This document shows positions 6,430 through 10,745 of a DNA stretch of 10,745 bases, in pieces; position 1 is the first letter of the stretch, and each line of letters begins with the position of its first letter. The stretch is taken from assembly GCA_001795115.1 (NCBI GenBank), contig MGNI01000175.1:11694-22438 (forward strand), given 5' to 3'. The stretch is from Chloroflexi bacterium RBG_16_48_8 (GTDB taxonomy: Bacteria > Chloroflexota > Anaerolineae > Anaerolineales > E44-bin32). The position numbers and the translations under genes were made by a program. Below the pieces are notes generated by a model. That model was not told where the DNA came from, did no database searches, and saw only the letters and a program-made list of their open reading frames with translations.

Positions 6430-6437
6430 CTAATGTC
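6420..6437 (-). terminator. hairpin at the 3' end of kimA
   Basis: GACATTA-AAGC-TAATGTC is a perfect 7-bp stem with a four-base loop that overlaps the kimA stop codon (TAG at 6430-6432). The downstream minus-strand sequence is only modestly T-rich, so it may be a weak terminator or a 3'-end stabilising hairpin. Confidence 0.4.
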
Positions 6438-8277
6438 TCAAGTGAAAGGGGATGTCGATGATCGCCCGGATCGTTCCCTGCTTGCGTCGTCGGTACAATA
6501 AGGCCAACTTGATCAGCCAGGCGGTTTGATTGTGCAGCAAATACTCCCACCACTTGGCCGGCATGAATTCCGGCAAGATCACGCTGGCAAGTTGACCGTC
6601 ATTGGCCTCTTGATCCAACCTGTCTAAGTAATCCACAAAAGGACCGATCACAGAGCGATAGGGTGAGGGGACAATCTCGAGAGGGACCCCCATCCCCCAT
6701 CGCTCCCAAAGACTTCTAACTTTCTCAGAGCGGGATGGATCGATCTCAACATACACAGCTGTCACCTTTTGTGATATGGATAATGCATACCGCAATGCAA
6801 AAATCACACCTCGATGGACGCCTGCAATAGGAATCACAATGCGTGGGTGCGGAAGGGGTTTCAGGGTCATAGGAAAGCCCTTTACCGATAGCTCCCCAGA
6901 GATCTCCTGGTAATGCCGATGGACAGCTCGAAATCCCATAATAATAAGAGGGATGAGCAGCGTTACGATCCATGCCCCGTCAAGGAACTTACTGACCGCA
7001 ATAACCCAGAAGGTGAACATCGTGGTCAGGGCACCCAATCCGTTGATTAATGCCTTCTGCAGCCACCTTTTCCCTTTCAGGCGATACCAGTGCACAACCA
7101 TTCCCGCTTGCGAGAGTGTAAATGCCATGAAGACACCCACCGCGAAAAGCGGGATGAGGGCATGCGTATCCCCCTTGAAGAGCACGATGAGCAGTCCGGT
7201 AAGTGTGGCAAGCAGCAGCATGCCATTGCTATAAACCAGCCGATCCCCAAGTAAAGAGAGCTGGCGAGGTAGATAGGTATCCTCCGCCAAAATGGAGGTC
7301 ACCCGGGGAAAACCTGCGAAGCTGGTGTTGGCCGCCACGAACAAGATCAATAACGTCGAGGTCTGCACAAGATAATACATCAACCCTTTGCCGAAAACAT
7401 GCCGTGCCAATGCCGAAAGGATGGTCTCCTCCCCTGAGGGGAGGACATTGAAATACTGTGTAAGACCAACCGTCCCTAAAAAGAGCACAAGCATCAGAAC
7501 CGCCACGGCGCGCATGGCCTGCTTGGCATGCTTGGCCTCCGGAGGCTTGAAAATTTGCACCCCGTTGCTGATGGCTTCCACACCCGTCAACGCCGTGCAG
7601 CCAGAAGCGAAGGTGTGCAAGACGAGAAAGAGGGTGACTGGTACGGCTTGTTCGACGGGGAAGCTATCTGCTGGAAGAGGGTCCAAATCCCCGAGAGCGG
7701 TACGGATCAAGGCGATCATGAACATGCCGATGTAGGTCAAGATGAATAAATAAACCGGCAAGGAAATCAAGGTTCCCGATTCCCGAAGCCCGCGCAGGTT
7801 TGCCAGTGTGATGATTGTCAATAGCAAAAGAGAAAGACCAACGCGGTAAGGCCACAGCTCTGGAAAAGCAGAGGTCATCGCCGCCACACCCGCTGTCAGG
7901 CTCACAGCAGCCACCAGGATGTAATCCACTAAAAGGGCGGCTGCCGCTACCAAACCCATAGAAGTCCCGAGGTTCTCCTTCGCCACGGTATAGGATCCGC
8001 CCCCCCTTGGGTAGGCCTGGATTGTCTGCGAATAGGAAAGCGCCAGGATCCCCAGCAGGACCACGATGGCCAGCGCAATGGGAAAAGAGTTAGACAGCCC
8101 AACCCAGCCCGCTACGGCCAATCCGAGGAAGATCTCCTGGTTGGCGTACGCAATGGAAGAAAGGGCATCCGGCGAAAGTACGGCCAATGCACGTACGGTA
8201 TCCAGGCGCTCTGATTCCAAACGATCGGTGGGAAGGGGAGATCCGATTAACAATTCTCGAAGGTGTAATCCGGGCAT
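6430..8277 (-). CDS. kimA: KimA-type potassium importer (KUP/APC superfamily)
   Basis: A 615-residue membrane protein closely patterned on Bacillus subtilis KimA (YdaO, 607 residues), a high-affinity proton-coupled K+ importer. Matching motifs in order: H-L-R-E-L-L-I-G-S-P-L at the start, A-V-L-S-P-D-A-L-S-S-I-A-Y, Y-P-R-G-G-G-S-Y-T-V-A-K-E-N-L-G, L-L-V-D-Y-I-L, S-G-C-T-A-L-T-G-V-E-A-I-S-N, A-A-N-T-S-F-A-G-F-P and L-I-P-L-F-A-V-G-V-F. A cytosolic C-terminal domain follows (about 450-615), with V-I-P-I-A-G-V-H-R-G and L-L-H-N-Q-T-A-W-L; in KimA this region binds inhibitory c-di-AMP. I chose ATG 8277 rather than the TTG at 8349, since AGGAGG (8286-8291) lies eight bases upstream and the KimA match begins there. 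In some hosts c-di-AMP riboswitches also control this gene; none is apparent here. With the TrkA pair it gives the window two K+ systems. Confidence 0.88.
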   Translation of the reverse strand: MPGLHLRELLIGSPLPTDRLESERLDTVRALAVLSPDALSSIAYANQEIFLGLAVAGWVGLSNSFPIALAIVVLLGILALSYSQTIQAYPRGGGSYTVAKENLGTSMGLVAAAALLVDYILVAAVSLTAGVAAMTSAFPELWPYRVGLSLLLLTIITLANLRGLRESGTLISLPVYLFILTYIGMFMIALIRTALGDLDPLPADSFPVEQAVPVTLFLVLHTFASGCTALTGVEAISNGVQIFKPPEAKHAKQAMRAVAVLMLVLFLGTVGLTQYFNVLPSGEETILSALARHVFGKGLMYYLVQTSTLLILFVAANTSFAGFPRVTSILAEDTYLPRQLSLLGDRLVYSNGMLLLATLTGLLIVLFKGDTHALIPLFAVGVFMAFTLSQAGMVVHWYRLKGKRWLQKALINGLGALTTMFTFWVIAVSKFLDGAWIVTLLIPLIIMGFRAVHRHYQEISGELSVKGFPMTLKPLPHPRIVIPIAGVHRGVIFALRYALSISQKVTAVYVEIDPSRSEKVRSLWERWGMGVPLEIVPSPYRSVIGPFVDYLDRLDQEANDGQLASVILPEFMPAKWWEYLLHNQTAWLIKLALLYRRRKQGTIRAIIDIPFHLRH

Positions 8278-8278
8278 C

Positions 8279-8482
8279 TCAGGTGCCTCCTCGAGGAATC
8301 TTCTCTCCGTCTCCAGTATAGACCCTTCTTCTATTCTCAACACACACAAGCTTTAACTCCCATAACAAGCTCTGGGAATGCTTCCCAAATAGACGGATTT
8401 CATTTGTGTAGTGGGAACATGCTATCGTTTTTATTCTTCGCTGTCGCTCCATTTTACAGGTGCGCTTCAGGAAATGTTGCAT
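8279..8482 (-). CDS. small ORF abutting kimA (doubtful, possible leader peptide)
   Basis: A 67-residue basic frame. AGGAGG at 8488-8493 lies five bases before ATG 8482 (two bases before a second ATG at 8485), and its TGA (8279-8281) is one base before the kimA ATG, the layout of a translationally coupled gene. Against it, the protein (rich in Arg and Lys, no membrane segment or motif) matches nothing I recognise, and the end of the frame is constrained by the kimA ribosome site. It could be a leader ORF or chance. Confidence 0.22.
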   Translation of the reverse strand: MQHFLKRTCKMERQRRIKTIACSHYTNEIRLFGKHSQSLLWELKLVCVENRRRVYTGDGEKIPRGGT

Positions 8483-8502
8483 CATGCCCTCCTAAGGCAA
8501 GT

Positions 8503-8534
8503 GGTGGTGTGGGGCAGCGACGTCCCACACCACC
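8503..8534. repeat. strong 11-bp stem hairpin upstream of kimA
   Basis: GGTGGTGTGGG (8503-8513) pairs perfectly with CCCACACCACC (8524-8534) across a ten-base loop. It is GC-rich and has no U-tract on either side. On the minus strand it sits just before the AGGAGG of the small ORF at 8482, so it could influence translation there, or it could be a transcript-stabilising or recombination element. Confidence 0.5.
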
Positions 8535-8637
8535 CTCTATCTCAACACCATAGGCAATCTTCAGCATCATATGAAATACACCCCATTTTACCGTTAGATA
8601 AGAAATCATCGGGAAAGCAAAAAATGTGGCCTTGGTC

Positions 8638-8666
8638 AAAAGGCCCTCCATCCCGAGGGCCTTTTT
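8638..8666. terminator. bidirectional intrinsic terminator
   Basis: AAAAGGCCCTC-type stem: 8638-8648 pairs perfectly with 8655-8665 (11 bp) across a six-base loop, with T5 on the plus strand and T4 on the minus strand. It is a textbook bidirectional terminator, yet no confident gene ends next to it, so it marks either an unrecognised transcript or the remains of a lost gene. It would stop read-through from marR-side transcription into kimA. Confidence 0.7.
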
Positions 8667-8799
8667 AAAGCCACCACGATAGTGTCCTTTCCTCAGGACA
8701 ATTGAGCGTTGGGCAAAGGCCTTCACTTCATTGAAGGTGGAATGCCAACCTATGCCATAGAGAGAGGAGGCACACAGGGCGTCATAGGAATCTTGCATG

Positions 8800-8916
8800 C
8801 TACAAGTGAGAGACGGTGTTTAACATTCTGAATGAACTCATCAACTTGGATAACCTGGCCACGACAGGTATTCTATCACGGTCGTTTTTATCGGGAGCAA
8901 AGTATTCCAACATCAA
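8800..8916 (-). CDS. small ORF with a perfect ribosome site (doubtful, possible gene remnant)
   Basis: AGGAGGTG (8922-8929) lies five bases before a TTG at 8916 and eight before ATG 8913. The frame encodes 37-38 residues with many charged residues and ends at TAG 8800-8802. The same frame stays open upstream to about 9040 and reads smoothly there (a hydrophobic run, then K-G-D-E, then G-A-V-P-I-G-G-A-I-L), as if this were the 3' end of a longer, truncated gene. I do not recognise the family. The reverse-strand frame 8816-9010 is open too, so strand assignment is uncertain. Confidence 0.22.
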   Translation of the reverse strand: MMLEYFAPDKNDRDRIPVVARLSKLMSSFRMLNTVSHL

Positions 8917-9020
8917 AATGGCACCTCCTATGGGAACAGCACCTGTGTCGGTAGAAAAGACAGTCCTTCTGCTTGGCTCATCACCCTTCAGAATGACGAT
9001 AAGGACATAAAACTGAACCC

Positions 9021-9061
9021 TTGACGCACGGAACAGTTCCGATTATATATAAGCGCGCTTA
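9021..9061 (+). promoter_or_regulatory. marR promoter with two palindromic candidate operators
   Basis: TTGACG (9021-9026) and TATATA (9044-9049) are spaced by 17 bases, a near-ideal sigma70-type promoter. The spacer holds the palindrome CGGAAC-A-GTTCCG (9029-9041), and directly after the -10 lies a perfect 12-base palindrome, TAAGCGCGCTTA (9050-9061), where the transcript should begin. Either would be a suitable site for autorepression by the downstream MarR protein, whose family binds such inverted repeats. TTAACTA is also directly repeated (9059-9065, 9076-9082). Confidence 0.7.
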
Positions 9062-9081
9062 ACTATTCAGGAGAGTTAACT

Positions 9082-9525
9082 ATGCCGTCTACTGAACGAT
9101 TTTCGGAGGTTCTACGAGATTGGGCGCAGGTTTTCATGCACCGTTCAGCGCGCGACTTCAAGCACTTCATGGATGAATCAGGCTTGTCCGTATCCCAATT
9201 GAACACAATGATGCGCCTCTATCATAAGGGAGAATGCGGGCTCTCGGAGATCAGTGGTCATCTTGGCATAAGCAACGCCGCCACAAGTCAGGCTGTGGAT
9301 CGATTGGTTCAGATGGGCCTGCTAGGTCGCAGAGAAGACCCACAAGATCGTCGCGTAAAGCAACTGGAGCTCACCGACCAAGGCCGCACCTTGATTGAGA
9401 AGGTATTCGACTCCCGCCGCCAGTGGATGGAGGGATTAACCGATACCCTGACTCCGGATCAACAGGAAACGATCATTGATGCGTTAACACTGTTGACCCG
9501 GGCAGCACATAACACAGAAGACTAA
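9082..9525 (+). CDS. MarR family transcriptional regulator
   Basis: A 147-residue dimeric winged-helix repressor. The DNA-binding part (about 35-105) shows L-S-V-S-Q-L-N-T-M, the helix-turn-helix L-S-E-I-S-G-H-L-G-I-S-N-A-A-T-S-Q-A-V-D-R-L-V, and the wing signature R-R-E-D-P-Q-D-R-R-V-K-Q-L-E-L-T-D-Q-G, all typical of MarR. The flanking helices form the dimer interface. AGGAGA (9069-9074) is seven bases before the ATG. It is followed after about 15 bases by an ABC exporter gene, the usual arrangement in which a MarR protein represses itself and a drug exporter until a ligand is bound. The inducer cannot be told. The promoter and two candidate operators lie immediately upstream. Confidence 0.93.
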   Translation: MPSTERFSEVLRDWAQVFMHRSARDFKHFMDESGLSVSQLNTMMRLYHKGECGLSEISGHLGISNAATSQAVDRLVQMGLLGRREDPQDRRVKQLELTDQGRTLIEKVFDSRRQWMEGLTDTLTPDQQETIIDALTLLTRAAHNTED

Positions 9526-9540
9526 ACCTTTAAGAGGATG

Positions 9541-10745
9541 ATGAACTTGAGACCGAAACGACCTTTTAGACCTCCCATGGCGCCAGGTAGTATGACCCGA
9601 GCAACGCGATACCTATGGCGATATCGCGGCCAGGCCGCCCTACCCTATGTCTTTCTACTGGTAGCTACGCTGTCGATGTTGATGGTGCCGAAAATGGTGA
9701 GCAACATCATCGATTCGGTAACCACGGGCTTCATCGCCACGAAAGTGCTTGAAGCCCTGGATCAGATCCCCGGCACCTTCATCTCCCAAGCCCTACCGCG
9801 TATCCTGGAGGTCTTGAAATACCCTGCTGATTGGACCCTGGATCAACTGAAAACACAGCTGAGCCTCGATCAGATCCATGCCCCTCAGGCAATCGTCCAG
9901 GCTGGGATCATCATTGTGATCTTCGCCGCCCTCCGCGGCATTTTCGCTTTCCTCCAGGCTTACTGGGCAGAGAAGAATTCCCAGTCCATCGCCTATGACA
10001 TGCGAAACGACCTCTATGCCAAGATCCAACGCCTGTCCTTCTCCTACCACGATCGCAACCAGACCGGACAATTGATGATCCGCGCTACGGATGACGTCGA
10101 GAAGGTACGGCTTTTCATAGGACAAGGTTTGCTGCAATTGGTCAGCGCTGTTGTCCTTTTATCCAGCACGCTGGTCATTCTGTTCGCCACCAACGCCAAG
10201 TTGGCGCTGGTCACACTCTGGATCCTACCAGTGGCCCTCATCTTATTTATGTTCTTTGGCACCATCAGCAGGCCCCTCTTTAACAAAGTGCAACAGAAAC
10301 TTTCCGCCCTTAACACCATCCTTCAAGAGAATCTGGCTGGTATCAAGGTCGTTAAGGCTTTCACCCGCGAGAAGAGTGAGCAAACCAAGTTCCGGGCAGC
10401 CGCTGACAATTTGATGAGCCAGCAGCTCGTCATCGCTCGCATGTTCGTCTTTCTCTTCCCACTGGTCTTCCTGATTGCCAACCTAGGCCAAGCCAGCGTG
10501 CTCTATGCCGGTGGCCAGCAGATTATCCAGGGCACCCTCACCCTGGGTGAGTGGCAGGAGTTCAGCCTGTACCTGATGTACCTCTTCTTCCCCGTGGCCA
10601 TGTTTGGCATGATCATCACACAATTTGGTCAGGCTTCGGCTTCAGCAACACGGATATTTGAGATCCTGGATGCCAAGAGTGATGTGGCTGACAAGCTGGA
10701 TGCCGCTGTGTTACCTCCCGTCAAAGGCCGGGTTCGCTTCGAGGA
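9541..10745 (+). CDS. ABC exporter, membrane domain (partial, cut by the window end)
   Basis: An open frame of 401 codons with no stop before the edge. It encodes the six-helix ABC transmembrane domain of a half-size exporter of the MsbA/BmrA/LmrA type. Landmarks are Y-D-M-R-N-D-L-Y-A-K-I-Q and S-Y-H-D-R-N-Q-T-G-Q-L-M-I-R-A-T-D-D-V (the coupling-helix region), E-N-L-A-G-I-K-V-V-K-A-F-T-R-E, and A-S-A-T-R-I-F-E-I-L-D just before the nucleotide-binding domain. That domain, with Walker A and the signature motif, lies beyond the window. Between the first and second membrane helices is an unusually long external stretch (about residues 62-117). The start is uncertain: ATG 9541 has GAGG three bases upstream, and ATG 9538, 9577 and 9592 are in frame. 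It is cotranscribed with marR. The likely role is export of drugs or other amphipathic compounds; such operons often encode a second half-transporter next. Confidence 0.88.
   Translation, partial: MNLRPKRPFRPPMAPGSMTRATRYLWRYRGQAALPYVFLLVATLSMLMVPKMVSNIIDSVTTGFIATKVLEALDQIPGTFISQALPRILEVLKYPADWTLDQLKTQLSLDQIHAPQAIVQAGIIIVIFAALRGIFAFLQAYWAEKNSQSIAYDMRNDLYAKIQRLSFSYHDRNQTGQLMIRATDDVEKVRLFIGQGLLQLVSAVVLLSSTLVILFATNAKLALVTLWILPVALILFMFFGTISRPLFNKVQQKLSALNTILQENLAGIKVVKAFTREKSEQTKFRAAADNLMSQQLVIARMFVFLFPLVFLIANLGQASVLYAGGQQIIQGTLTLGEWQEFSLYLMYLFFPVAMFGMIITQFGQASASATRIFEILDAKSDVADKLDAAVLPPVKGRVRFE

Larger units (their letters stand above)
8278..9020. other. long region upstream of kimA without a confident gene
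   Basis: About 740 bp between the kimA start (minus) and the marR promoter (plus). It contains two strong hairpins (8503-8534 and 8638-8665), a small dyad TGGGAA-TGC-TTCCCA (8373-8387), and a run of small minus-strand frames, three of which have good ribosome sites or near-touching ends (8916-8800, 8798-8454, 8482-8279). Their translations match nothing I know. The 8798-8454 frame contains a terminator-like hairpin, which argues against coding. The region may be a regulatory leader, decayed gene material, or both. Confidence 0.5.

Noticed and set aside
8277..8349. Longer kimA start at TTG 8349
   Set aside because: It has a passable GGGAG upstream, but the KimA match begins at ATG 8277, which has a better-placed AGGAGG.
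8278..8640. A c-di-AMP (ydaO/yuaA) riboswitch in front of kimA
   Set aside because: This is where one would expect it, since the class is named after ydaO (kimA). I could not match its conserved core on the minus strand, only simple hairpins; a covariance search would settle it.
8454..8798. 114-codon minus-strand frame upstream of kimA
   Set aside because: It spans both strong hairpins, including a textbook bidirectional terminator, and the protein is unlike any family I know. It is kept only as part of the region described at 8278-9020.

Overview
This is a chromosomal window of moderate GC content. It carries mostly housekeeping and transport genes on both strands, separated by fairly long hairpin-rich intergenic stretches. 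The gene mix (paired RCK-domain TrkA proteins, a SIMPL lipoprotein, LysW-type zinc ribbons, an OmpR-like regulator, CorA, a KimA-type potassium transporter and a MarR-ABC exporter operon) would fit a Chloroflexota bacterium such as an Anaerolineae member. That placement is an inference from gene families only. I see no rRNA, tRNA, CRISPR array or intact insertion sequence.

Left part (1-2460). The end of one TrkA-type RCK protein is followed one base later by a complete second TrkA-type protein, both on the plus strand, forming a potassium-channel regulator pair. A minus-strand SIMPL-domain lipoprotein converges on them and has a strong intrinsic terminator (stem 1181-1239, U-rich tail).

Middle (2458-5100). 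Two related small LysW-like zinc ribbon genes (2458-2670 and 2931-3134, minus) each have four cysteines and a shared P-x-E-L-D-W-A motif, but lack the C-terminal acceptor glutamate of genuine LysW. Upstream of the second lies a cluster of hairpins (3195-3400), then the terminator of a minus-strand OmpR/PhoB-like regulator whose receiver domain has lost its phospho-acceptor aspartate. Divergent from the regulator is a lipoprotein pseudogene (4474-4960) with a frameshift in a C7 tract and an in-frame stop.

Right part (5098-10745). corA (Mg2+ channel) and kimA (c-di-AMP-type K+ importer) are both on the minus strand. With the TrkA pair they give the window a cation-transport theme. Upstream of kimA is about 800 bp without a confident gene. 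It holds two strong hairpins and a chain of small, closely packed minus-strand ORFs with good Shine-Dalgarno sequences. The window ends with a plus-strand operon: a well-defined sigma70-type promoter with two palindromic candidate operators, a MarR-family regulator, and the membrane domain of an ABC exporter cut off by the window edge.

No clearly new system is proven here. The most worthwhile leads are the paired LysW-like proteins without an acceptor glutamate, the hairpin cluster at 3195-3400, the pseudo-receiver regulator, and the unexplained leader region of kimA.
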